This document shows, piece by piece, positions 1 to 8,282 of a DNA stretch of 64,000 bases; the stretch's first letter is position 1; every line of letters starts with the position of its first letter. Source of the stretch: Nicotiana tabacum (taxonomy: Eukaryota > Streptophyta > Magnoliopsida > Solanales > Solanaceae); NCBI RefSeq assembly GCF_000715075.1, contig NC_134101.1, positions 132,136,237 to 132,200,236 of the forward strand, given 5' to 3'. The notes under the pieces are model-generated. The model was not told where the DNA came from, ran no database searches, and worked only from the letters and a program-made list of their open reading frames with translations. A program made the translations under genes and the position numbers.

Positions 1-3000
1 CCAAAACTTGAACTGTATTCCCTTGTTCTCCAGGTGGGCGCCTGATTGCCAATACTTTAACTGTATTCCCTTGTTCTTCAGGTGGGCACCTGATTGCCAA
101 AACTTGAACTATATTCCCTTGTTCTCCTTGAACTGTATTCCCTTGTTCTCCAGGTGGGTGCCTGATTGCCCAAATTTGAACTGTATTCCCTTGTTCTCCA
201 GGTGGGTGCCTAATTGCAAAAACCTGAACTGCATTCCCTTGTTATCCAGGTAGGCGCCTGATTGCCAAAACTTGAACTGTATTCCATTATTCTCCCGGTG
301 GGCGCCTAATTGCCAAAACTTAAAACTGTTTTCCCTTGTTCTCCAGGTTGCCGCCTGATTGCCAATACTTGAAACTTTATTCCCTTGTTCTCCAGGTAGG
401 AGCTTGATTACTAAAACTTGAACTGTATTCCCTGTTTCTCCAGGTGGGCGCCTAATAGCGAAAACTTGAACTGCATTCCTTTGTTCTATAGGTGGGCCCC
501 TGATTGCCGAAACTTGAACTGTATTCCCTTATTCTCCAGGTGGGCGCCGGATTGCCAAAATTTTAACTGTATTCCCTTATTTTCCAGCTAGGCTCCTGAT
601 TGCCAAAACTTTAACTATATTCCCTTATTCTCCAGGTGGGCGCCTGATTGCCAAAACTTTAACTATATTCCCTTGTTCTCCAGGTGGGTACCTGATTGCC
701 CAAACTTGAAATGTATTCCCTTATTCTCCAGGTGGGTGCCTGATTGCCAAAACTTGAACTTTAATCCCTTGTTCTCCAGGTGGGGTGCTTGATTATGAAA
801 ACTTGAACTGTATTCCCTTGTTCTCCAGGTGGGCGCTTGATTACCAAAACTTGAACTTAATCCCCTTGTTCTCCAGGTGGGCACCTGATTGCGAAAACAT
901 GAATTGTATTCCCTTGTTCTCTAGGTGGGCGCATGATTGCCAAAATATGAATTGTATTCCCTTGTTCTCCAGGTGGGCGGCTGATTTCCAAAACATTAAC
1001 TGTATTCCCTTGTTTTCCAGGTGGGCACCTGATTGCCAAAACTTGAACTATATTCCCTTGTTCTCCTTGAACTGTATTCCCTTGTTCTCCAGGTGGGTGC
1101 CTAATTGCAAAAACCTGAACTGCATTCCCTTGTCATCCAGGTGGGCGCTTGATTGCCAAAACTTGATCTGTATTCCCTTGTTCTCCAAGTGGGTGCCTAA
1201 TTGCCGAAACTTGAACTGTATTCCCTTATTCTCCAGGTGGGCATTTGATTGCCAAAACTTGAAAATTAATTCCCTTGTTCTCCAGGTTGCCGCTTTATTA
1301 CCAAAACTTGAACTGTATTCCATGTTTCTCCAGGTAGGCGGCTAATAGCGAAAACTTGAACTGCATTCCTTTGTTCTCTAGGTGGGCGTCTGATTGCCGA
1401 AACTTGAGTTGTATTCTCTTGTTCTCCTAGTGGGCGCCTGATTGCCAAAACTTGAACTGTATTCCCTTATTTTCCAGATGGGTGTCTGATTGCCAAAACT
1501 TTAACTATATGATCTGATTGCCAAAACTTTAACTATATGCCCTTGTTCTCCAGGTGGGCGCCTGATTGCCAAAACATGAATTGTATGCCATTGTTCTCCA
1601 GGTGGGAGCCTGATTGCCAAAACATTAACTGTATTCCCTTGTTCTCCAGGTGGGCGCCTAATTGCCCAAACTTGAACTGTATTCCCTTGTTCTCCAAGTG
1701 GGCGGCTGATTGCCGAAACTTGAACTGTATTCCCTTGTTCTCCAGGTGGGCGCCTGATTGCCAAAACTTGAACTTTTGCCCTTGCTCTCCAGGTGGGTGC
1801 CTGATTAGCCAAACTTTAACTGTATTCCATTGTTCTCTAAGTGGGCGCCTGATTGCCAAAACTTTAACTGTATTTCCTTGTTCTTTAGGTGGGTGCCTGA
1901 TTGCAAAAACTTTAATGGTATTCCCTTGTTCTCCATGTAGGCGCCTGATCGCCAAAACTTGAACTGTATTCCCTTGTTCTTCAGGTGGGCGCCTGATTGC
2001 CAAAACTTGAATTGTATTCCCTTGTTCTCAGGTGGGTGCCTAATTGCCAAAACTTGAATTGTATTCCATTGTTCTCCAGGTGGGCGCCTGATTGCCCAAA
2101 CATTAACTGTATTCCCTTGCTCTCCAGGTGGGTGCCTGATTGGCCAAACTTTAACTGTATTCCCTTGTTCTCCAGGTGGGCGCCTGATTGCCAAAACTTT
2201 AACTGTATTCCCTTGTTCTCCAGGTCGGCGCCTAATTGCCAAAACTTGAACTGTATTCCCTTGTTCTCTAGGTGGGTGCCTGATTGCCAAAACTTGAACT
2301 ATATTCCCTTGTTCTCCAGGTGGGCGCCTGATTGCCAAAACTTTAACTGTATTCCCTTGTTCTCCAGGTGGGTGCCTGATTGCCCAAACTTGAACTGTAT
2401 TCCCTTGTTCTCTAGGTGGGCGCCTGATTGCCAAAACCTGAACTACATTCCCTTGTTCTCTAAGTGGGAGCCTGATTGCCAAAACTTTAACCATATTCCC
2501 TTGTTCTCCAGGTGGGCACCTGATTGCCAAAACTTGAATTGTATGCCCTTGTTCTCTAAGTGGGCGCCTGATTGCCAAAACTTTAACTGTATTCACTTGT
2601 TCTCCAGGTAGGTGCCTGATTGCCCAAACTTGAACTGTATTCCCTTGTTCTCTAGATGGGCGCCTGATTGCCAAAACCTGAACTACATTCCCTTTTTCTC
2701 TAAGTGGGCGCCTGATTGCCGAAACTTGAATTGCATTCCTTTGTTCTCTAGGTGAGCGCCTGATTGCCGAAACTTGAACTGTATTCCCTTGTTCTCCAGT
2801 GGGCGCCTGATTGCCAATACTTTAACTGTATTCCCTTGTTCTTCAGGTGGGCACCTGATTGCCAAAACTTGAACTATATTCCCTTGTTCTCCTTGAACTG
2901 TATTCCCTTGTTCTCCAGGTGGGTGCCTGATTGCCCAAATTTGAATTGTATTCCCTTGTTCTCCAGGTGGGTGCCTAATTGCAAAAACCTGAACTGCATT

Positions 3001-3650
3001 CCCTTGTTATCCAGGTAGGCGCCTAATTGCCAAAACTTGAACAGTATTCCCATGTTCTCCAGGTGGGTGCCTGATTGCCAAAACTTTAACTGTATTTCCT
3101 TGTTCTCCAGGTGGGCGCCTGATTGCGAAAACTTGAAATGTATTCCCTTGTTTTCCAGGTGGGCGTATGATTGCCAAAACTTGAACTGTATTCCCTTGTT
3201 CTCCAGGTGGGCGCCTGATTGCCAATACTTTAACTGTATTCCCTTGTTCTTCAGGTGGGCACCTGATTGCCAAAACTTGAACTATATTCCCTTGTTCTCC
3301 TTGAACTATATTCCCTTGTTCTCCAGGTAGGTGCCTGATTACCCAAACTTGAACTGTATTCCCTTATTCTCCAGGTGGGCGCCTGATTGCCAAAACCTGA
3401 ACTATATTCCCTTGTTCTCTAAGTGGGCGCTTGATTGCCGAAACTTGAACTGCATTCCTTTGTTCTCTAGGTGGGCGCCTGATTGCCAAAACTTGAACTG
3501 TATTCCCTATTTCTCCAGGTGGGTGCCCAATTTCGAAAACTTGAATTGTATTCCCTTGTTCTCCAAGTGGGCGCCTGATTACCGAAACTTGAACTGTATT
3601 CCCTGTTTCTCCAAGTGGGCGCCCAATTACGAAAACTTGAATTGTATTCC
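1..3650 (+). repeat. 48-bp satellite array, left block
   Basis: Head-to-tail copies of a 48-bp monomer with core TTGTTCTCCAGGTGGGCGCC followed by TGATTGCCAAAAC. One plus-strand frame reads as the 16-residue period CIPLFSRWAPDCQNLN, but substitutions fall at all codon positions, so I do not call it coding. The block contains 24-bp half-monomers (for example near 110-135, 1,055-1,075, 2,885-2,900 and 3,295-3,310), where TTCTCC is followed directly by TTGAACTGTATTCCC. It also contains +1 monomers with TTGAAACT and CAGGTTGCCGCC near 320-350. Much of 250-2,900 is a diverged copy of about 14,800-17,600. The block ends at the pararetrovirus junction at 3,650-3,651. Confidence 0.97.
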
Positions 3651-3657
3651 CCAATTT

Positions 3658-3672
3658 GGGGGGGGGGGGGGG
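3658..3672. repeat. Poly-G tract (15 G) at the left viral junction
   Basis: Fifteen consecutive G residues lie seven bases inside the left viral end. The equivalent position in the right terminal repeat (11,605-11,611) has seven. In viral sense this is a C-run immediately upstream of the tRNA primer site. Confidence 0.95.
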
Positions 3673-3708
3673 TTGTTTGAGTTCATCTTATTTTTCATAG
3701 GATCTTTT

Positions 3709-3936
3709 TTATGTAGTTATGGAATTAAATGCTTTTTCATGATTATCTGTAGCTAGCGAAATTAACCTTGAAATTTCTTTTATATTTTCAAGTGTGTATT
3801 CTAAGTATTTAATATCTTTAGTTTTTTGATATTCTTCTATATTTTTTTCTAATATTATTTTTGACATATTTATATGTTTTAGAATTTCTAACCAGTACTT
3901 AAAATATTTGTAACTATCAATTTTTGATTTGTTCAT
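3709..3936 (-). CDS. Small viral ORF, 75 aa, unknown function
   Basis: I do not recognise this protein. It is 75 residues, rich in Lys, Ile, Glu and Leu, with a heptad-like stretch from about residue 20 to 60 that would suit a short coiled coil. There is no signal peptide, membrane segment or cysteine motif. Its ATG is one base beyond the stop of the 96-aa ORF, which suggests stop-start reinitiation. Its stop lies about 55 bases before the left end of the insert, next to the primer site. A complete second copy lies at 11,648-11,875 in the right terminal repeat and differs by one residue near the C-terminus (Ile/Thr). That both copies stay open fits either a real protein or a young insertion. 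It could alternatively be a leader upstream ORF. Confidence 0.55.
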   Translation of the reverse strand: MNKSKIDSYKYFKYWLEILKHINMSKIILEKNIEEYQKTKDIKYLEYTLENIKEISRLISLATDNHEKAFNSITT

Positions 3937-3937
3937 A

Positions 3938-4228
3938 TTAATACTGAGATGTATACCTGTTGATACATATATCCATGGTTTCTATATTTCTCAGTGTTAT
4001 TTCTTTTCTGTGTTGATAACTTTCAAGTTTATCTTCATAAAATTCAATTTCATTTTCTATAGTTAATAAAGCTTTATTATGTAATTTATTATATCTAATA
4101 ATATCTTTGCAGGTTTTAATATTGTATTTAACACAATCTATTTTTCTATTTATGTTACTGAGGGTTTTAAGAAGTTTCCATTTCTGGGTATTATAGAATC
4201 TTATATAATGAAAAGTGCTATGTTTCAT
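3938..4228 (-). CDS. Small viral ORF, 96 aa, unknown function
   Basis: An unrecognised basic 96-residue protein. The N-terminal half is Lys/Asn-rich. Residues about 50-85 look helical with alternating acidic and basic residues. Three cysteines do not form a zinc motif. It is the middle member of a tightly packed trio: 35 bases after the 72-aa ORF and one base before the 75-aa ORF. The last 46 residues are repeated, with one substitution, at the outer edge of the right terminal repeat, where the copy is cut by the satellite junction. It lies between the promoter and the primer site, a place where caulimovirids usually have an untranslated leader with short upstream ORFs. Confidence 0.55.
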   Translation of the reverse strand: MKHSTFHYIRFYNTQKWKLLKTLSNINRKIDCVKYNIKTCKDIIRYNKLHNKALLTIENEIEFYEDKLESYQHRKEITLRNIETMDICINRYTSQY

Positions 4229-4263
4229 TTATAAAAAGATTTTATTAACTTGATATGTGATCA

Positions 4264-4482
4264 TTAGTCTGAATATAAATCTAGTTCATATAGATCTAAT
4301 ATATCTATTTCATGTGATACAATTAGTTCTGTAAATGCTTGTTCCATTACATATATTATTTCAAAAGTAACTAAAATATCGTAAATTTTTCTTTTAACAT
4401 CGTTATTAAGTCTCTTAAAGATATATAACATAAGTATTTTGTAGTCAATATTTTCTTCTAATAAATACGTGTGGTTGTTCAT
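4264..4482 (-). CDS. Small viral ORF, 72 aa, unknown function
   Basis: An unrecognised acidic 72-residue protein whose C-terminal third is rich in Asp, Glu and Leu. Residues about 36-60 are hydrophobic enough to be an amphipathic helix, but I would not call a membrane segment. It is the first ORF of meaningful length downstream of the predicted 35S-type transcription start, about 480 bases from the TATA box. It starts the 72/96/75-aa cassette. It may encode a protein or act as a leader ORF. No second copy exists in the window because the right terminal repeat stops short of it. Confidence 0.5.
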   Translation of the reverse strand: MNNHTYLLEENIDYKILMLYIFKRLNNDVKRKIYDILVTFEIIYVMEQAFTELIVSHEIDILDLYELDLYSD

Positions 4483-4917
4483 TCAGATTTCTATTTATCC
4501 TTATCATGTGTTTACTAAACATATTCCCTCTAACCTCTTTGTTTATCATAGAGTTTATCATATTTTAATAAGTTATACTGAACAATCTTTTCTGGTCACT
4601 ACCATGTTTTTCATGCTTCAATCATTTACCCTAACAGCGCCTCAACTCTGTGTACTCCCCTAAACGGCTTCCTTGCCTACTGGTTTCCACTTTAGGATGA
4701 CATAGTCTGGGCTTAACTACTCTCAGCATTATTAGACAGGCAAACTTTCTCAAGATGTTCTTTATAACAGTACTATAACATGATAAACAATTATGATATT
4801 CAAGAGATTATAAGGAATATATGTTTTTAGTTAAACATGATTATGAATAAACTTACCTGGTTTTGTAACTCGTTTGAATGCTCCATAGCTTTCTGAAGTT
4901 TGTATATAATTAGATAT

Positions 4918-4923
4918 TTTATT
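4918..4923 (-). terminator. Poly(A) signal AATAAA of the viral pregenomic RNA
   Basis: AATAAA on the minus strand, about 70 bases downstream of the TATA box and so about 40 bases after the expected transcription start. Caulimovirids typically place the signal here, so transcripts pass it once and stop at it on the second pass, producing terminally redundant RNA. Confidence 0.6.
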
Positions 4924-4992
4924 GAGAGAAGATAAGAGAGAGAGTGAGGATGAGGATGTCTGAGGATGTCCTCCTTCCTCGGATTTACATTC

Positions 4993-5000
4993 TATATAAA
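4993..5000 (-). promoter_or_regulatory. TATA box of the pregenomic RNA promoter
   Basis: The minus strand reads CTTTATATAG, about 210 bases after the TAV-like stop codon. It is followed by a G/A-rich then pyrimidine-rich stretch and an AATAAA about 70 bases downstream. Position and spacing fit a 35S-type core promoter. Transcription start is inferred near 4,960-4,970. Confidence 0.65.
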
Positions 5001-5030
5001 GAAAATTAAAACGACTCTTACTGTTTACAA

Positions 5031-5156
5031 ATGACTCCTACTATTCATGAACGACCTTTACTGTTCATGATTATGACATATACTATTTACTTTATGACTC
5101 TTACTATTCATGAACGACCTTTACTGTTCATGAATGCGACTAGTACTATTTACTTT
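5031..5156 (-). repeat. 63-bp tandem repeat upstream of the viral TATA box
   Basis: Two adjacent units (5,031-5,093 and 5,094-5,156). Their first 40 bases match except for one C/T difference, both containing ATTCATGAACGACCTTTACT and ending in TTCATGA. The second halves share ACTATTTACTTTA. The position 30-160 bases upstream of the TATA box suggests a duplicated enhancer, which is inference. Confidence 0.8.
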
Positions 5157-5209
5157 ACATTATATGTTTCCAGTAGCTGTCTTCTTCTTTTGTCTTCTTG
5201 TTGATACCT

Positions 5210-6418
5210 TCATTCTAGTTGGACTTCTGGTACATAGTTATCATCTCCGTTGCACTTTGAACATATGTGGTCTGGATATTTGTGTCCTACTAGTTTGCAG
5301 TATCTTGTTAATAACTCGTTTGAAATAAATTCTTTTTTCAATGCTCTGGTAGTTGGTTGCATTTCTGGCTTTAATAATGATAAAATCCATTTCTGGACTT
5401 CATCCATATCTCCTTGTCGTAGTTCCTTCGAGTTGGCATATATCATCAATTGGTCTCTGGAATAGTAGCTCCAGATAGCATTTCCTTGTAGATAATTGTT
5501 AGCTAGTTCTTGAATAATAGTTGCTATACCAATTATTCTTTTATTAGCATAGAAACTTGGTATCTCCATTTTCTGTATCTCCGGTTGTTTCTCTATCTCT
5601 TCCGGTATTATCATATCTCGTGTTAGTCCTATTTTTATCACCTGTATTATGGGTTTTATTTCATCATATAGTATTTCCACTGGTGCTGTATAGAATTTGA
5701 TGAAGAATAGGTTGCCTTTTGTAATTCTCTTGAAGGTGACAAATGCTTTGTATAGCTCTGGTATTCCAATTATTTCTTCTCCGTCATGGGTATATACTGT
5801 GCTGAGTAGTCCGTAGTTGTAACATGTTTTTACTAGGTTTGCTTTTGTTTTTGGCTGGGCTATAAGCCTATTATATCCCTGTAGTTTTTGGGTTACATAA
5901 TCTTGTGTTGGATCTGTAGTAGTTGTTGATCTAGGGTTTAGGTTCAGAAATGTCTGGATTTTATATATATTCTCAATATATGTTTGAGTAATATGGTTAT
6001 ATACCTTTTTGTTGTGGTGTAGGCTATTAGCATAGGTTGAAGTTTGTGGGGCTATAACTATTGCTTCTCTTGGCTTTTTTGATGTAAATGGCTTATCAAA
6101 TACGGTATTTAGGTTTACATTGATATGTGGCTTTTTGCTAACTTGTTTGCTTGTACCTGCAGCTGTATATAAAGCAACTGTGTTATGGGTTTTTTGGAGT
6201 TTCCCAACGTCTCCTTCTACCTCTGGAAGTTTAGAGTCTTCCGATTGACTTAGCTCCGCATTTTTATAGTCATGCTGCTGACTTTCTAGCTGTTGTAATC
6301 TTTTTCCCATACTCTCCATCTGTAAGGATAGAGTAGTAAGGATTGTAAATATGTCTTTTGATTCTTGGCTTTCATCTGTTTGGGTACCTTTGTCTTGATA
6401 GGTAGTCTGCAATAACAT
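5210..6418 (-). CDS. TAV-like (inclusion body/translation transactivator) protein, intact
   Basis: 402 residues, intact. As the last large ORF downstream of the reverse transcriptase it occupies the place of the transactivator/viroplasmin (TAV) gene of Caulimoviridae, which in Caulimovirus forms inclusion bodies and allows reinitiation on polycistronic RNA. What I see: a KGTQT motif (residues 10-14), a predicted coiled coil (about 22-52), a Ser/Thr/Lys-rich linker, a globular core (about 145-330), and a C-terminal Cys/His cluster with C374, H379, H384, C386 and C389 that could bind zinc. The ATG lies 47 bases inside the end of the RT gene, in another frame. The many abutting viral ORFs (ATGA, TAATG, one-base gap) make a reinitiation factor plausible. 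The assignment rests mainly on position and the Cys/His tail. It could instead be a genus-specific ORF. Confidence 0.65.
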   Translation of the reverse strand: MLLQTTYQDKGTQTDESQESKDIFTILTTLSLQMESMGKRLQQLESQQHDYKNAELSQSEDSKLPEVEGDVGKLQKTHNTVALYTAAGTSKQVSKKPHINVNLNTVFDKPFTSKKPREAIVIAPQTSTYANSLHHNKKVYNHITQTYIENIYKIQTFLNLNPRSTTTTDPTQDYVTQKLQGYNRLIAQPKTKANLVKTCYNYGLLSTVYTHDGEEIIGIPELYKAFVTFKRITKGNLFFIKFYTAPVEILYDEIKPIIQVIKIGLTRDMIIPEEIEKQPEIQKMEIPSFYANKRIIGIATIIQELANNYLQGNAIWSYYSRDQLMIYANSKELRQGDMDEVQKWILSLLKPEMQPTTRALKKEFISNELLTRYCKLVGHKYPDHICSKCNGDDNYVPEVQLE

Positions 6419-8282
6419 TCTTGTCAGTCCGTATTACTTCAATTGTAAATGTAAAATTTTGTATATTTAATACAAGTCTCCTTATTTCCTTTGTAGTTAC
6501 TGAATCCTGTACTTTCCGAGTTATCCACCATTTTACTTGTGTATTATCTGTTCTTACTATAAATTTGTTATAAACAATATATGGCTCAAATGCTAACAAA
6601 CATTTATATAATCCAAATAGTTCTTTCCTATTTATTTCCCATTTTAATTGTGGTTCCGTGTATGATCCGGAATAATATCTACAATGGTGTTCAATTTTTT
6701 CATTATCATATTTATATTTTAGAACTCCTCCGTAGCTGTGATCACTAGAATCAGTTTCTACAATATATGTAAATTGTTTCTTTTCATCTGGAAAATATAG
6801 TTTTGGTAATTTTTTACACATATTTTTTATCTTCTGTATATGTATTTTATCTTTTTCGTCAAAATGATATTCTATGTCCTTTTTTAATTTTTTCTGTAAT
6901 GGTTTTAAGTTTTCTGCTAATTTAGGAATATATTCTCTTACTTGGTTAACCAATCCTAAAAATGATTGTAACTTCTTTTTTGTATCAAATGTTTCATTCA
7001 AGTTAATTATTTTTTGTACTACATGGGTTTGCATTTTTATTCCGTTTTTATCTATTTGTATACCTAAAAATTCTATTTGATTTTTCATTACTTCTGCTTT
7101 CTTTTTACTTAAACTTATTCCTGATATTTCTACAATGTGTATGAATTTTTCTAGTAGTTTTATATGTTCGTTCTCTGTTCTAGAATATAGCAATATATCA
7201 TCTATATATATTATACAATTTTCTAATTGGTTGAAGTAATTATCCATAAAATGTTGATACCTACCTGGTGCATTTTTATATCCAAAAGGTAATACGTTCC
7301 ATTCGTAAAATCCTTGTGGTACTGTGAATGCTGTTAACTTTTTAGATTCATCTTCTAGTTTTAAATGGTAAAATCCTGATTTACAGTCAAATTTACTAAA
7401 ATAGTTATATCCTTGTATTTGTCTAATTTTTAGTATTTTATTTGGTATCGGATAATTATATGTTTTTGTTTTTGCATTTAAGTTTCTATAATCTATAACC
7501 ATACGGCTTTTTCCTCTTTTTTGTTCACTATGCTTATTTATTATAAATGCTGGGCTAGTATGTTTACTATTACTTTCTTGTATGTAGTTATTATCTAATA
7601 ATTCTTTTATATGCATTTTAAATTCTGTTAAATCATTAAAATTGTATTTTAAAGGTTTTTGTGTTATTATGCTATTTTCATCTATTAGTTCAATCTTTAT
7701 TTTTGTTTGATGTTTTTCCCATCCTTGGAGTGGATTATCATTATATAGTAATTCTAGTTTATCTTGTAGTGGTTTTATCTTATTTATTGAGAAAATGATT
7801 ATCTCTATATTATGGTTACTTTGTATTACATTTTCTAATTTTTGGGTAATCTTTTCACTTCCTTTAATCCAGGGTGTTGTTTTTCTTACTTTATTATTTA
7901 CTCTTTTTGCTCCTAATTTTTGTTTACACGGGGTAGTAAACCACCAATGTGTTTTTGTTATAATATGTGGGTATAATTTATCTAAAAATGACATTCCTAA
8001 TAATATATCTTTATTTGTGAATTCGTAACTATATATTTCTTCTATGGTTAATATTTTATCCCATATTTGTATTTTTATATTTCTTGCTTTATATGTTATC
8101 ATACTTCCTTCATTATTAAATCCTGTTACTACTATGGGGGTTTTTAGCTTTTCCCATTTACTTTCTGGTAAACAATTATGTCTACACATATTAGCTTCTG
8201 CTCCTGTATCCACCATAGGTGTATAATATCTATTATAATATCCTTCTACTATTATTTTGGAAAGTATGTATATCTTTGGCAT
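6372..8282 (-). CDS. Protease-reverse transcriptase-RNase H polyprotein, intact
   Basis: 636 residues, open throughout. The N-terminal retropepsin has the active-site motif VDTGAEA (D25) and the later ILLGMSFL strand (93-100). The reverse transcriptase carries the KFDCKSGF motif (catalytic D299), the LPFGYKNAP motif (331-339) and the YIDD box (359-362). RNase H has the expected acidic residues at D511 (ETDSS), E554 (KELFGL), D579 (RTDN) and D626 (ADYLSR). There is no integrase, which separates it from Metaviridae. It converts pregenomic RNA to DNA in the cytoplasm. The start codon overlaps the MP stop as TAATG, a typical coupling. Its end overlaps the TAV-like gene by 47 bases. All catalytic residues look intact, which suggests recent insertion or little decay. 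Confidence 0.96.
   Translation of the reverse strand: MPKIYILSKIIVEGYYNRYYTPMVDTGAEANMCRHNCLPESKWEKLKTPIVVTGFNNEGSMITYKARNIKIQIWDKILTIEEIYSYEFTNKDILLGMSFLDKLYPHIITKTHWWFTTPCKQKLGAKRVNNKVRKTTPWIKGSEKITQKLENVIQSNHNIEIIIFSINKIKPLQDKLELLYNDNPLQGWEKHQTKIKIELIDENSIITQKPLKYNFNDLTEFKMHIKELLDNNYIQESNSKHTSPAFIINKHSEQKRGKSRMVIDYRNLNAKTKTYNYPIPNKILKIRQIQGYNYFSKFDCKSGFYHLKLEDESKKLTAFTVPQGFYEWNVLPFGYKNAPGRYQHFMDNYFNQLENCIIYIDDILLYSRTENEHIKLLEKFIHIVEISGISLSKKKAEVMKNQIEFLGIQIDKNGIKMQTHVVQKIINLNETFDTKKKLQSFLGLVNQVREYIPKLAENLKPLQKKLKKDIEYHFDEKDKIHIQKIKNMCKKLPKLYFPDEKKQFTYIVETDSSDHSYGGVLKYKYDNEKIEHHCRYYSGSYTEPQLKWEINRKELFGLYKCLLAFEPYIVYNKFIVRTDNTQVKWWITRKVQDSVTTKEIRRLVLNIQNFTFTIEVIRTDKNVIADYLSRQRYPNR

Larger units (their letters stand above)
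3651..4083 (-). repeat. Left terminal repeat of the pararetrovirus
   Basis: This copy of the viral end matches 11,598-12,022 almost perfectly. Beyond the G-run I count four differences over about 410 bp, at 3,720, 4,057, 4,066 and 4,080, all transitions. The G-run is 15 here and 7 in the other copy. The repeat holds the 75-aa ORF and the C-terminal half of the 96-aa ORF. It is not an LTR: the primer site lies at its boundary and the outer end is truncated within that site. Confidence 0.93.
4483..5209 (-). promoter_or_regulatory. Viral intergenic region: 35S-type promoter and leader start
   Basis: This stretch between the end of the TAV-like gene and the first small ORF has no convincing coding frame. 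In sense order it carries an imperfect 63-bp tandem repeat (5,031-5,156), a TATA box (4,993-5,000), a pyrimidine-rich CTCTCTCTCT stretch (about 4,931-4,945) and an AATAAA signal (4,918-4,923). This is the layout expected for the caulimovirid pregenomic RNA promoter with a poly(A) signal used on the second pass. The remainder (4,483-4,917) would be leader; I could not confirm a large leader hairpin by eye. Confidence 0.75.

Noticed and set aside
1..3650. CRISPR-like or zinc-finger-like repeat array
   Set aside because: There are no unique spacers between repeats, and the translated CIPLFSRW...DCQN period lacks the C2H2 spacing of zinc fingers. It is a contiguous satellite.
3651..3660. Eight-base target duplication (GTATTCCC/GTATTTCC) flanking the virus
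   Set aside because: The flanks look like an 8-bp duplication only if the array is taken as uniform. Aligned to the closest empty paralogues, the left and right flanks come from adjacent different monomers with about 40 bp missing, so a deletion with microhomology is the better reading.
4483..4917. Large leader hairpin with ribosome shunt, as in Caulimovirus
   Set aside because: Expected from the family, but I could not identify convincing long inverted arms by eye. RNA folding of the sense strand would be needed.
4469..5328. Plus-strand ORFs of 64 codons at 4,469-4,663 and 5,134-5,328
   Set aside because: Both lie antisense to viral promoter, leader or TAV sequence, have no recognisable domain and no supporting context.
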